Counted from the first letter of the stretch, positions 44,769 through 57,168 are shown. The stretch: 64,000 nucleotides of DNA from Coptis chinensis (GCA_015680905.1 CM027382.1:11381501-11445500), one strand, 5' to 3'. The notes: generated by a model not told the origin, from the letters alone. Translations and numbers: made by a program.

Positions 44769-47700
44769 ATGCGAGTTGATTCAATGTCTAACACCCAAAT
44801 GAAAATTTCAATCACTCCAAGATCACTGATCTCAGCCACCACTATGTTTATAGTGGATATGATTTTCTCCACGGAATGGGTACTGAAACTTATGAGGAAG
44901 GACCTCTCATTGATCGACAATGACACGATAGGAGTGCACCATCCTCATTATCATGCCGTTGTAATACAAGCTTTTGTTGGAATTTATCGTGTGCAGAAAA
45001 TCATGATCGACACAGGTAGTTCGGCAAGTGTGATCTACAAGCGTTGTTACAAAGGACTCAACCTCTCCGAGAAAATGATAGTTCCCGATCCAAATCCTAT
45101 CATTGGCCCGATGGGACAAACAACATCGGTTGGTAGATGCTCTCTTCCGGTGACATTAATGAACAAGGAAGTTACAATTGATTTTCTTCTCTTGGACTGT
45201 AACTCTTCCTACAATGTCATTCTGGGAAGAGATTGGATTCACTCAATGGGAGCTGTCATTTCTACTTTTCATCAGGCTATCAAGTTCTGGTGTGATGGTA
45301 GGGTATGCAAAGTTTGAAGTGATCGGATAAGCGACTTTGAAGTGCCATGAGTCCAGTACTTTCGAAGATTATAAAGATTCGAAGTCAAGGGTAACACCAT
45401 CCTAAATGCCGATGGAAAAAGTAGCAATTACAGAATTCCATTGGCGGGTAAACGCTTATGGAGCGGCGTTTAGGTGGCCCCCGACCATCGATAGACTCCT
45501 CGAAGTCTGGATCGGCAACAAAGAAGAAGAAACCACTTTTATTTCTCGGAAATTTCCAAGAAAGAACGGGGATAATCTCATTGAGCTTTTGAAGAAAAAT
45601 TGCACGCGGTGTTTGCGTGGGACGGTCGAACAAATGCACGGGATTGATCCTTCACTTGCATGTCACAGTTGGATATCGACAAAACACAAAAGCCGTCGTC
45701 GAAGCCTCGCCGAATGGCTCCCGATCGAAAAGCTCAAAGTGAAAGAAGAGATCGACAAACTTCTAAGTGTTAATTTTATTAGGCACATACTATATCCTAA
45801 ATGGATATCAAATGTAGTAGCAAAATCCCTAAGAAAAATGGGAAACTTAGAATCGTGTTGATTTTATTGATGTCAATAAAAATGTCCTGTTCACCCGATC
45901 CTTTGCCTCGTATTTCTGAAATGGTTGATGCCACTTCGGGGTTTAAACGAATTTCTTTTATGGATGCCTCAATGGGATTTTATCAAATTGCATTAGCCAA
46001 GATGAACAAGAACTTACAACTTTCATAACGGACCAAGGCTTATTTTGCTATAAGGTAATGCCTTTCGGTCTAAAAATGCACCGCAACATATCGAAATTCA
46101 TTAATACATCATTTTCAGACTTCTTAGGCAAGTTTATGGAAGCTTATATTGACGATATGGTCATCAAGTCGCATGAAGAGTCATCACACCTTCATCACTT
46201 GCAAAAATATTTTGATCGGTGATACATATTGAATCGTCTAAATCCATCAAAATCGCATTTGGATTAGCATCGGAAAATTTCTTGGATATCTTATGACCAA
46301 ACGAGGCATTGAAGCTAACCCCGATCAAATCCGTGCAATTACTGAAATGCCCTCGCCAAAACCAAGAAGCAAATCCAAAGAACTTACGGGTAGGATAGCG
46401 CTTTGGGTAGATTTATCTCAAAATATTCAGATCGGCTCCACCCCTTTTTCCAAGCCATTAAGGGATCCCCAAAATGGACCGGATGAGTGTGACGTAGCTT
46501 TTGAGAAAATGAAAGAATACCTAATGTACCGCCAATTCTTGCTAGTCCGACCACCGGACAAACAATTGGCATCTATTTGGCGACATCGAAATAGGCGTGA
46601 GTGTCGTCTTATTCATTGATGATGAAAATGAACAGCCAATTTTCTTCATAAGTAAGACCCTTACGACTCGAAACAAGGTATTCACAGTTGAGAAAATAGC
46701 TCTCTCACTTGTCCATAGTGCACCGAAGATTGAAGCCTTATTTTCAAGGGCGTATCATCAATGTCTACACCTAATACCCCTTTGAGAAAAGTTCTTGAAA
46801 TGCTTTGATTCGAGCCGATTAGCGGAATGGGAAACATATTTGAGTGCCTACGAAATTATCTACAAAGCCCGATCATCGAGAAAGGCCACTTGATGATGGC
46901 ATCACTTATGGCGATTTTCCTGTCGATGACATACCGACCATGGAAGAAGCGGTTTGATCGAACCTCCTCCTAATCCACAACAAGGATCGTCCCGCTCCAT
47001 CCACAAGTGCCGACCACTACTTTATGGACTATACACACGGACGGTTCCAAGAACAAATCGGGTTCGGGCCTTGGTTGTGTTTTGATCCGACGATGGCGAA
47101 AAATTGAAAAATCTGTTAAGCCTCGGATTTTGGCGCATCAAACAATGAAGCTTGAATATGAAGCGGTTCTTTATGCAATGCTAACGGCACTTGACACAGG
47201 GCGACAAAAATCGAAGTTATTCAATGACTCAAAGCTTGTTCGCGAATCAATTTGGCGGATCTTTTGTTGCTTTCGAAATGATAGGATGGTGCATATGTCC
47301 AAAAATGCATGAGCTATCCATTCATTTCAAATCCATTCTTTGTTCACACGGTTCATAATGATAATCGTCACGCCGATGCCTTAGCCTATCTCTCGCGCAG
47401 CTTGATGTTAACAATGAAAGAAAAATCTATATTGATTTCCAACCTTTTCCAAGCATAACTGTTATAGAAGAACATGTTCAAAACTTATACATTGCTCATC
47501 TATGCTATTTCCAGACGACATATCGAAATTTTGAATTCGAGCAAGTCAATGTCGTAACAAGGAAAAGAAAGAGAGAAGAGCTAGCTCAATCGGCCGGCAC
47601 AAGTTCAGAATCTCACTCAGAGGAAGCAGCTCAAGAAGATTTAGCCGACCATCAAGGTTTGGCCGATCATCGTGTTGAGAGTGATTCACCACTCACACAT

Positions 47701-49065
47701 GATGCCGACCAAGTCAATGTTGATATGGAAGATGAGTCCCACGAAGCAGATAATTCTCCAGAAGTACCACATTTGGATCTCCAATCTATCGATAGTGATT
47801 CTTCACCAGATGATTGGAGACCTACTTATTTAAATTTCTGCAACATGGAACTCTACACGAGGATTAAATTAAACTTTCCTACAAAATTAAGAGATGCCCG
47901 GAAATTTGTCATAATTCCAAATTCTAAGGGAAATCTCCTACTTTATAGGAAAGCAAATAATTTCAGTCCTCTTTTCAGATGTCTTTCCAAAGATCAAGGT
48001 CATCTAGTTCTCGAAGAAATACACTCCGGACTTTGTGGAAACCATTCTGGGGGACGTAGTCTTGCACATAAAGCCATGACTCAAGGATACTGGTGGCCTA
48101 GCATGCAAAGACACTCAGCGGAATTTGCCCAAAAATGCATACCATGTCAAAAACATGCAAATATGGGCAAACTTCCCACGCAACGGAACTCCACCCAATT
48201 CTAAGCCCTTGGCCTTTTGCGAAATGGGGCTTGGATATTGTGGGACCCCTACCAAAGGCTCCTGGAAGTGTACGATTCTTATTGGTTGCGACTGATTATT
48301 TCACTAAATGGGTAGAAGCTCAACCGCTTGTCAACATCTCAGCAACAGATGTACGACGTTTCTTATGGAAAGACATCGTTTGTCGCTTTGGAATTCCATC
48401 TAACATCGTCTCTGACAACGGTAAACAATTTGATGCGGAAGAAATTCACAAATTTTATACTCGCTAAAAATTCAAAGATAATTTCTCCGCTCCATATTAT
48501 CCACAAGCAAATGGACAAGCGTAGCAACTAATAAGGCGATTCTCTCGACTTTGAAGAAGAAGCTTAATGAAGCAAAAGGAAATTGGGTTAAAGAGTTGCC
48601 AGCCAGATTGCTTTGGGGTTATCGCGACAACTCCAAAGCATTCTACCAATCTTTCCCCTTTCAATCTAGCTTATGGCATGGATCTTCCTCCTCGGAATTA
48701 AATTAATTGCACCAACTACAAGGACAGAAGCAGTACAAACTGGAAACAATGACGTTGCTCTAACTTTGGTGGCAGACTCAATTGATAAAACTCGAGAAGA
48801 AGCTTTACAATGTCTAATAAAATATCAGGAAGCCATGAAACGCAAATATGATAGAAAGCTTTGCCTCAAGAGTTTGAACCAAGATTGGGTACTTAGCCGC
48901 AAAACGAAGCTCATTGAATCACGGGAAGTTTGTCGAGAAATTGGGAAGGACCATTCATTATTGATAGACTAGCATCCAAAGGGTCTTATTTCCTTCGTCG
49001 AATCACCGGAGAAAAATTTGCCAAGCCATGGAATGCTTTTCATTTGAAAAAGTTTTATCGTTGAA
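44769..49065 (+). pseudogene. Tat-type pol: protease, RT, RNase H, integrase (fossil)
   Basis: Protease: MIDTGSSASVIYKRCYKGL from about 45006, followed by FLLLDCNSSYNVILGRDWIH. RT: KISFMDASMGFYQIALAK near 45960 and AYIDDMVIKSHEE near 46142. RNase H: IHTDGSKNKSGSGLGCVLI near 47025-47085. Integrase: HHCC region LEEIHSGLCGNHSGGRSLAH to KCIPCQKHAN (about 48010-48165), then WGLDIVGPLPKAPGS (48227), ATDYFTKWVEAQPL and NIVSDNGKQFD (48405). The end near 49065 (PWNAFHLKKFY) is the usual integrase tail. The region is broken. Confidence 0.88.
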
Positions 49066-49149
49066 TGTTTGTTTTTCATTCATTGTAATCATTTCATAAT
49101 TCAATAAAATTCAATCCATCTTTCGTCTTAACTAGGGATCAAATATCCC

Positions 49150-49785
49150 AAATTTTGTTATCATTACACTATGGGGGCGGCAACCCCCCAAATTTCTTTA
49201 TGTTATCATTACACTATGGGGGCGGCGACCCTCCAAATTTCATTATGTTTTCATTACACTACGGGGGCGGCGATTCCCCAAATTTCATTATGTTATCATT
49301 AAACTATGGGGGCGGCGACTACCCAATTTTCATTACACTATGGGGCTGGCGACACCCCAAATTTCATTACGTTATCATTACAATATGGGGGCGGCGACAC
49401 CCCAAATTTCATTATGTTATCGTTACACTATGGGGGCGGCGACACCCCAAATTTCATTATGTTATCATTAAACTATGGGGGCGGCGACACCCCAAATTTC
49501 ATTATGTTATCATTAAACTATGGGGGCGGCGACACCCCAAATTTCATTACGTTATCATTACAATATGGGGGCGGCGACACCCCAAATTTCATTATGTTAT
49601 CATTAAACTATGGGGGCGGCGACACCCCAAATTTCATTACGTTATCATTACACTATGGGGGCGGCGACACCCCAAATTTCATTACGTTATCATTACACTA
49701 TGGGGGCGGCGACACCCCAAATTTCATTACGTTATTATTATATTATGGGGGCGACGACACCCCAATTACGTTATCCTTAATACTT
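49150..49785. repeat. 45-bp tandem array, about 14 units
   Basis: The unit reads TATGGGGGCGGCGACACCCC then AAATTTCATTATGTTATCAT and TACAC. Units are contiguous and well conserved. The GGGGGCGG...CCCC part can pair. Because 45 is a multiple of three and the unit lacks stops in two forward frames, long open frames cross it (49155-49856 and 49306-49842). They are very likely a by-product. It occupies the same place as the 94-103 bp array in the Tat remnant at 25856-26580. Confidence 0.93.
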
Positions 49786-49982
49786 ATATCTATTTTGCCG
49801 ACCTACCTCAAAACCAGATTACACAACTATTATATATTTTGACCGACCTATTCTGATTACCAATCTGATAAAAAATAGATAAAAACCGAATATCATGAAT
49901 ACAGTGGAAAAAAGAAACATAATTGAGAAAGAAAAAATCGTAACCTAACCTCACATCATCATAACAATAAAGAATAAAAACT

Positions 49983-51731
49983 TCACTCAAGAAGTTGCGG
50001 CATAATGCTATCCTCCACTGGAACTGGAACACCTAATAGATCCGACGGAGATACATCTTCCAACTTCCTATAACACATAGTATAATAATCTGACAGCTGC
50101 TGCAATTTTTCCCGTTTCTCAGAATCTCTTGATTTCCAAAGTCCAACACTTGCCGATGCTTCACGCAACACCGCCCCAGATTTTTTAATTTCAACTGCAT
50201 GCTTCTCAATTATATCATCCTTCTCTTCACACCCTACTCTAAAATTTTCCACCCTCTCATGACATTCATCTAACTCCTTCTTCAAAAATGCATTCTCTTC
50301 CAATAGTACCTTGTAGTCTCCTCTAATCCCCTCAGCCTCGCAAACTTGTTTTGACAATTCCAATTTCTCACATTTTAAAATTGCAACTTCATCACTCAAA
50401 ACCTTCTGCTCCTTGAGAACAACAATTTCTTGATTACGTTTTTGACACTTCAAATTTCATGATATTCATTTTCATCTCATAGTCGTGCAAAACTACTTCA
50501 TTTCTCAAAATTACTCCTCTCAAATGTTCATTCTCCTAAAAGATGAGATCTCTCCTTTCCAAATATTTCTCAATCTCAAGATATTCATTGGTTTTAATCT
50601 TATGATTTTCTTTTGCTTCTAAGATTTCTTTAGCACAATCCCCAAGCTTCGACGCCTAATAGAAAAAATAATGTGTTACCCTTAAAAAAAAAATATATAA
50701 AAAAAAATAAAAAAATCACACACACACACTAAAAATTACCTCTGCAAGCTTTGAATTCAACATATTAACGGTTTTTCCAAAATCTACACTTCGTTGATAA
50801 TCCAAACACAATAACTCTGGATCTGAGATATTAGACAAAATGTTTTAAAATAATAATATATAATAATCAGTAAATACTATTTAAATAGTTATTCAACATC
50901 TAACCTTCAATTGCCAAGGCTTGCACGTCTGGAGTGATGAGTATAGGTGTTGTAGAACAACCGCTCATCCCTGGCTGCAACGAAGAAGGTACAGTTGATC
51001 CAACAATGATGTCGGCACTAACAAAAGTAGACACTTCGGTTGACACACCTGCATCGGTGTCAGCAGAAGTCGGCAATCCAGCATTTGTACCAACAATCGT
51101 TGACACTTCTGTTAACATACCTGCATCGGTATTAACAACAGAAGTCGGCAATCCAGCACTAGTGCAAACAACAGTTGATACTAAACTCGACACACCAGCA
51201 ATGTCTCCATCGGCAGAAGTTGCTACACCAGCTTTGATGCCAACAACAGGTGTTGGAACTCCAATACTACTTCCACCAAAAGAAGTTGGCAGTCCAAAAT
51301 TGATTTTGACAACAGAAGCTAAACCCATTGTATCTCCACCATCGTCAACTTTTTCCATCTACATTACCAAAAGAACCATTAAACAATAAATAACGAATAT
51401 TATTCAAAATCACAGAAACAAGATCAACACTAACATCAAGTCCAGGATATCTTTAGTCATCGCTTCCCCAATCGATATCATCATCATCATCAATATCAAG
51501 CACATCAAGAGTTTTATGTACATACGGAAGACAAAAACCGCGTGACAATGAAACATCATTCCAAAACATATTATAGGTATTACATATATGATATTTTAAA
51601 AGAAATATTATATCGTGCAGGTTCTCGACTATCAATCTCTTCCTCAATTTTACTTGAGTTATCCCCATTTTTCTTTTCCTTCTTTTTTTGACGTACATTT
51701 CTTTTCTTCTTTCTAATATTTTCTTGTCCAC
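49983..51731 (-). pseudogene. Antisense ORF region of the Tat element (coiled coil and repetitive block)
   Basis: Minus-strand blocks: 50453-49983 (156 codons) is a clear coiled coil (LKEQKVLSDEVAILKCEKLE, LLEENAFLKKELDECHERVE). 51358-50900 (152 codons) is a V/T/G/S-rich block made of degenerate repeats of TNAGLPTSADTDAGVST type. 51731-51453 starts MDKKILERRKEM and has an acidic end (DIDDDDDIDWG). The coiled coil matches in style and place the antisense coiled coil at 27293-26817. Such ORFs are known extra genes of Tat elements. Role unknown. Confidence 0.55.
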
Positions 51732-51739
51732 TATCCTCG

Positions 51740-54220
51740 AGTCATCTCCTTCTACTTCTTCGTCATCTTCACTTTGCTATCATCCACAATAATATTCTTT
51801 CTCTTCTTTGAGCCACGAAGGTGCTAATTCCCTAGGCTCATTCAAAGCCATCTAGTTTCTAAATCATGATAATAATCTACTATATCGTGCTCGAAACGAA
51901 AGATCATAGACATCTGCATTATGACTAAACAAACTAACAAATTTCTTTTTATCATCTCATTTGCTAAACACCGACTTATTTGGAAACTTCAGAAAAATCC
52001 CTATAAAAAAAAACAAAATGTGGTGCTAACTATTTAAAATTATAATTATAAGAATATTAAGTTTATATCTTACCTGATATATTGTTAGGATAATCAATAT
52101 CTTGAACCTCCAATTGCCTTTAATCTTAAAACCATACAATTTAGCATTCTTGTAGTTCAAGGCATCCCATAAAACCGATAATTACGGTTATGATGGTTAT
52201 GATATCCCAATGCATAACTTTTGAAGAGGCCTTGTTTTGCCGCGAGAGGCTTCAATAACTCAAACAAAAGGTCGACGACATACTATTTTGATAAACCTTA
52301 CAAATTCTCGCTACACGCGTGCAAAATAGCCCAATAGCCGAGATAATTGTAAAGGGATGTACTCTCCATCGAAGCTAATAACTTCGAAACCGATTTCGAA
52401 ATGGAACACTACAACCAAAACCAAAAATGTGAAAACAATAAAACTATCTCATCCTTTTCACATTTTTGGTCGATATCGCTACCAACATACTCAATTGAAA
52501 CATCATCTCCGATATCATACATTGCTCTCAAACTATCGAAGATCAATTCCCTTCGCCACCCTATTCATATTAAAATCTCCTTATCACCCCATCTCCTCTT
52601 CAAGTTATAATTCTTCTTCATTATCAAATATTTTCAATACTGTCAAAAACTAAACAAAATAAAAATCTAACCTTTTCACAAACCTCAATTCAATTGATCA
52701 ACCCCTAAAGCCACGAAACCACCTTGGTAAGCACTAGAGTCTCCAACGTGCAAACGATACTGACCAAGAAAAACGAAACAGAATGTTAGTATCAGAACTT
52801 TGTTTTGCCTTTTTTTTTTTTTTTTTTTATGGTGATGGGAGCCGATTTGGGTTTTTTTTATATCCGGGCTCATAAAGAAACGTAAACCAATAGGTTTGTT
52901 TCATAAACAATATTGGGTCGGTCTAAAATAAAATCTTACCGCTACTAATGATAAGTCCAATCCTTCTTCAATTTGAATTCAAGTTTCCTTATGGTTATCT
53001 ACTTCCTTCTTCAGTACTATCACAGTTTTCAATTTCAAGTATGAATGGTATTTCTATTTGCTGGTCAAAATTTCGTGGGGTTAGATGCATGTATACTTGT
53101 TTAAATTCTTTCTTCATTGTTGGAGCGGCTGGTTCAAAGGTTGGTAGCTCTGGAATGAGGGAAAAGGCTGCTGACATCGTACATGAGGCTTCAAGTATCT
53201 GTTGGAGGAAAGATGAGATGATAGCATCCTTTTCATAATAATAATCCGCATTATTGATTCTTTAGCAAACTTTGGCTTGCCGGAAATCTCTCTCAAGATG
53301 CTCAAGCTACCGCCTTGAGAAAGTTCGAATGATATGGGAACCGCTCTTGCTGCCATCTACTTACAAGAGATCTATGTGCCCAATTCTAGATTTTGTACTT
53401 CTAGAATCTTAGAAGATATACTTCTTCTAGATGATATGGCGGCTGAGAAAACTTTACAGGATGTGTGCTACCGCTGAATTGAAATCTTGCCGATATGTTG
53501 CCGCTGAATTCGAATGATGTTGTCGCCGAATTGAAATGCCGGTGTGTGCCGATGCCGTTGAACCGCCGATCTTCGAACTTTGACTAGCTGCAACGGTTAC
53601 CTAAAGGATCATCATCTTCGCCAAAATTACCATTGAGATTGGTCTACGGTTTGAGCCGAGTGAATTGCCACGCTTGATTTGCAGCTTGTTGAAATTGCCG
53701 CCGTGGCTATAGTAAACCATAATTGCCGGCTGTGTTTTCTAATTTGCGCCGTCTTTGTTCTATCTTTGCCGATCTGGTTGTCCCACCGACCACTAGAATC
53801 TTTGATCCCATAGAAATATCACCCACCAGTAGTTCCACTCTATCCAAATCCCGAGGAACCAATTTCACCTATGTATCCTTCTTTTCCAACCACCAAAACC
53901 CGGTCTTGACTGAAATGTCCCGTATATTTTTTCATTTATTTCCACTAAAGTTGAGAAAACTTCATCTCCCACTATCCCGACTCATATTTTGGATAGGGTG
54001 CATTTATTTTTCTCGCTTCTTGAACTCTATCTTAGTTCGTGGGATAAAGGAACTTTACATAAACCATAACTTCGGGGGAAAGTTTATCACTTTATTCCTT
54101 TTTTGAAACTAAAACAAAAAAAAAAAGAGAAACATACACACGGCGGCTCATGCAATATTAGCTTAATGCTTCTTGTTCCCATAGAGTTCAAATTCAACAC
54201 ACTTTATTTCATCTTTCAAC
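51740..54220. other. Tat element 3' region; no confident gene
   Basis: Mixed AT-rich sequence. Open frames of 96-127 codons (52357-52653 plus, 52948-53238 plus, 53356-53114 minus, 53723-54106 plus) show no motif I know. The minus-strand block at 53356-53114 (KPHVRCQQPFPSFQSYQPLN) could be the start of the antisense transcript or another captured exon. The stretch 53460-53600 has GCCG-rich short repeats. Confidence 0.4.
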
Positions 54221-54224
54221 TCTT

Positions 54225-54680
54225 TTAAAGTGTCTCCCCGGATTTTCCTTTTCGGTCATCCTTACTTTCACTTATAAGAGTCGTGAGATGCTTTAAGCAT
54301 GATAGATACTCCGATTTAACATCATGTGCATGACAGATCGACCTTGAACTTCCAGACTGAGCTACCTCTTTGAAGGCAGTAATACAATGGTGAAATGCTT
54401 GCTCAGCCTTGGCTGTACTTGGACGCTCTTCACTTGGTTCTTGTAATATTTGCCTACTCTCCTCCAAGATCCCAAGAGTGATGTATGACTGCAACAATAT
54501 AATAAGTGATGCACGCTCCTCTTTCAGGTCTCCTCCCTTCTTTGTTGGACCATCCAAAAATCTTTGTGCAATCCAAATAAAAAGGCTCGGCTTTATCAAA
54601 TTCCCTTTTCACTCGGTAAAGCTCAGCCAGATTGTTGCACGAAAACGCAACATTAGGATCTCTCTCCCCAGTTCTCCAAA
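54225..54680 (-). pseudogene. Captured fragment of a host TPR (tetratricopeptide) protein gene
   Basis: On the minus strand 54660-54580 encodes AFSCNNLAELYRVKREFDKA, a textbook TPR helix pair. Directly after it, in another frame, a 124-codon block (54599-54225) encodes IAQRFLDGPTKKGG, EERASLIILLQSYITLGILE, AEQAFHHCITAFKEVAQSGS and YLSCLKHLTTLISESKDD. The second block resembles the C-terminus of a plant nuclear-encoded TPR protein (Arabidopsis At5g53080-like, from memory). In such proteins these parts are far apart, so the fragment is internally deleted. It lies antisense inside the LTR element, between pol and the 3' LTR, which points to capture by the element or an ancestor (inference). Confidence 0.68.
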
Positions 54681-55013
54681 TATATGATGGAAAAATTTAT
54701 GAAAGGGTTCTGGTGGCAAAAGATCCTAATATGGCTATTAAATATTGATTTAGCAACCACATGTTTTGCGATACTAAACGGCCTGTACTTGTTAAATTTG
54801 TTAAATTGATATTGGACGAGCTGAGTTTAGGTGTCTTCAAGGCCATTTCAGAGTTGCTTGTTGTCATGGCCATGACCGATGAATTTTGGAAAAGAAAGTT
54901 GCGGATTTAATTAATTGCCGACCCAACGTGTAAGACATGCCGCTCGATCCCTTTGAGCAGTTGCTTCGATCACTTTTGCCGATCCCGTAATGCCGAATCT
55001 TTGAACTGTCGAT

Positions 55014-55160
55014 GCCGCTCGAGTTTAGATTGCCGCAGAGTTTGAATTGCTCGAGTTTAGATTGCCGCGGAAGTTTGAATTACCCCTGGACTTGATCATG
55101 AATTGCCGCTCGAGTTTAGATTGCCGCAGAAGTCTGAATTACCGCTGGACTTGATAATAC
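55014..55160. repeat. Minisatellite, three units of about 35-56 bp
   Basis: GCTCGAGTTTAGATTGCCGC followed by AGAAGTTTGAATTACC and GCTGGACTTGAT occurs three times in degenerate form just upstream of the 3' LTR. Confidence 0.8.
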
Positions 55161-55261
55161 CAGCACTAATGCACCGGATCCCATCATTTTTTACCAATTT
55201 ACTAACCTACCAAGTACCATAAATATTAATACTTCTTTGCCACACGGGCCTTGCCCATGTA

Positions 55262-55275
55262 ACAAAGAGGGGCGA
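55262..55275 (+). other. Polypurine tract of the Tat element
   Basis: ACAAAGAGGGGCGA lies immediately before the TGTTCC start of the 3' LTR. Confidence 0.75.
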
Positions 55276-56260
55276 TGTTCCTTTCCACAAATGTGGCCCA
55301 ATATAAGCCCAATTCAATACAAGCCCATGCTCAGAGCCCAACTATAAACAAGCCCACGCTCAGAGCCCAACTATAAACAAGCCCACGCTCAGAGCCCAAC
55401 TATAAACAAGCCCACGCTCAGAGCCCATACCCAGAGCCCAACTATAAACAAGCCCACGCCGAGCCGAGTGACTATAAACAAGCCCACGCCGAGCTTAACT
55501 ATAAACAAGCCCACGCCGAGCCCATGCTCGAGCTTATCTATGAAAAGCCCATGCTCAAAGCTCATTCCACGAAATGATTTCTCCCGCCAGTTCTCCAACT
55601 TCATCCCACGAGCTGACAGTTCTCCCGCCAATACTCCAACTTCATTCCATGAGCTGACAGATGTTCCGCCAGTTCTCCAACTTCAATCCACGAACTGACA
55701 GTTCTCCCGCCAGTTCTCCAACTTCATCCCACGAGCTGACAGTTCTCCCGCCAGTTCTCCAACTTCATCCCACGAGCTGACAGATCTCCCGCCAATACTC
55801 CAACTTCATTCCATGAGCTGACAGATGTTCGCCAGTTCTCCAACTTCAATCCACAAACTGACAGTTCTCCCGCCAGTTCTCCAACTTCATCCCACGAGCT
55901 GACAGATGTCCCGCCAGTTCTCCAACTTCATCCCACGAAAGTAAAGTTTTTTTCCCAGCTCTCCAACTTCATCCCATGATTGGACAGTTCTCCCGCCAGT
56001 TCTCCAACTTCTTCCCACGATTGGAATATTGGAGAACGAGGAAGTAACTATCACCAATGCTACCTATAAAATCCAACCTTCGTCATTTTTCCAGAACTAC
56101 GCAATCGAGACTTGATCCCAAGCAATATCTTTGGGTACGTAGGCAACTTCAAAACCGAAGTCCAGTCTTATCTTTCCCCAATCACCATCTCCTTCACCAT
56201 CTCCAAAAAACATTACTTCCAACCCTCAACTGGTGTGTTTTGGCAAATCTTGCTGAAACA
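55276..56260 (+). repeat. 3' LTR of the Tat element (985 bp)
   Basis: Begins TGTTCCTTTCCACAAATG and ends CTTGCTGAAACA, followed by the target duplication ACTAC. It contains the same 29-bp units as the 5' LTR and about nine well-kept 40-44 bp units (TTCTCCCGCCAGTTCTCCAA). The final 250 bp match the 5' LTR. Confidence 0.92.
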
Positions 56261-56265
56261 ACTAC

Positions 56266-57168
56266 CTTTTGGTCATTGAAAATTTCAAAAAGGAAAAACA
56301 AATTATAATTAATTTCTATTCGTGAAGTGCATTGGGAATTTCAACATACAAAAACAGAATGAGAAACACCTAACAAATAATGACCAAACATATACATGCA
56401 ACAAATAAATGCTCAAAACTTGTGGTATAAATATCGGTGACTCAACCACAAGAAATTTATTTGTTGATATGGAGTATGGACCTTCCTAAAATTTCTTATA
56501 AACCGTGGGTGCTTTTTTGATGCCGAGTAGTTAGAAAATTAATTTATATAGAAAAAGGGATTATATATGATATTAAAATTTTAGTGACTAACGGACCTTT
56601 ACGAAATCAATCAGTGTAAACTAGTGACTGAATTGACATTAATATGTAAATAGGTAAGCAAAGGTCTAAACCCCCTCTCGGCCCCTCAGGAGGCTATCCT
56701 ATATATATATATATATATATATATAGACAACAAATAAACAAATAATTGACAAAACTCATAGTAGTGAAAAAATCATTATATATTGAAACTCAAATTTGAG
56801 GTACAATTAAATGTCAAGATCGATGAAAAAGATAGTTACAACTTCCTTTAAATCATTTTTCTCAAATCACAAACCCATAACAAAATTTGCTTAGCGCTTG
56901 CATATAAAAACAACAAATAAACAAATAATTGACAAAATTCACAGTAGTGAAAAGATAACTATATATTGAAACTCAAATTTTGGGGTACAGTTAAATGTCA
57001 AGATCGATGAAAGTCAAAAAAGATAGTTACAATTTCATTTTAATCATTTTTCTCAAATCACAAACCTATAGCAAAATTTGTTTAGAGCTCTAGAATCATT
57101 TCTAGGTAAAAAGGAATGAAAAACTGCATTATGACTTATAAACTCCAGTTTTCACATAAATCCTATTG
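56266..57168. other. Host DNA with a tandem duplication; no gene
   Basis: AT-rich flank between the Tat element and the MITE. It holds a (TA)n run (56700-56725) and the duplicated segment described separately. Confidence 0.6.
56727..57090. repeat. Tandem duplication, two units of about 175-180 bp
   Basis: ACAACAAATAAACAAATAAT and the following 170 bp, ending near CAAAATTTGCTTAGCGCTT / CAAAATTTGTTTAGAGCTC, occur twice (56727-56899 and 56910-57090) with a few percent differences. Confidence 0.88.

Larger units (their letters stand above)
41690..56260 (+). mobile_element. Tat/Retand-type Ty3/gypsy element, structurally complete, coding broken
   Basis: ACTAC stands directly before the 5' LTR (41685-41689) and directly after the 3' LTR (56261-56265). 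Parts: LTR 41690-42631, primer site 42636, gag, protease, RT, RNase H, integrase (to about 49065), a 45-bp tandem array (49150-49785), antisense ORFs (51731-49983), a captured TPR gene fragment (54680-54225), a minisatellite (55014-55160), polypurine tract and LTR 55276-56260. Total 14.6 kb. The coding region has many breaks, more than ten. The two LTRs align well apart from numerous small differences, so it is moderately old. TG...CA LTR borders are kept. Confidence 0.93.

Noticed and set aside
49155-49856. 233-codon and 178-codon forward frames over the 45-bp array
   Set aside because: The unit length is divisible by three and lacks stops in two frames, so open frames arise automatically. 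There is no independent coding evidence.
50934-51389. 151-codon plus-strand frame rich in V, T, P and A
   Set aside because: Complement of the repeat-built antisense ORF at 51358-50900. Repeats give open frames on both strands. The minus frame fits the neighbouring coiled-coil ORF direction.
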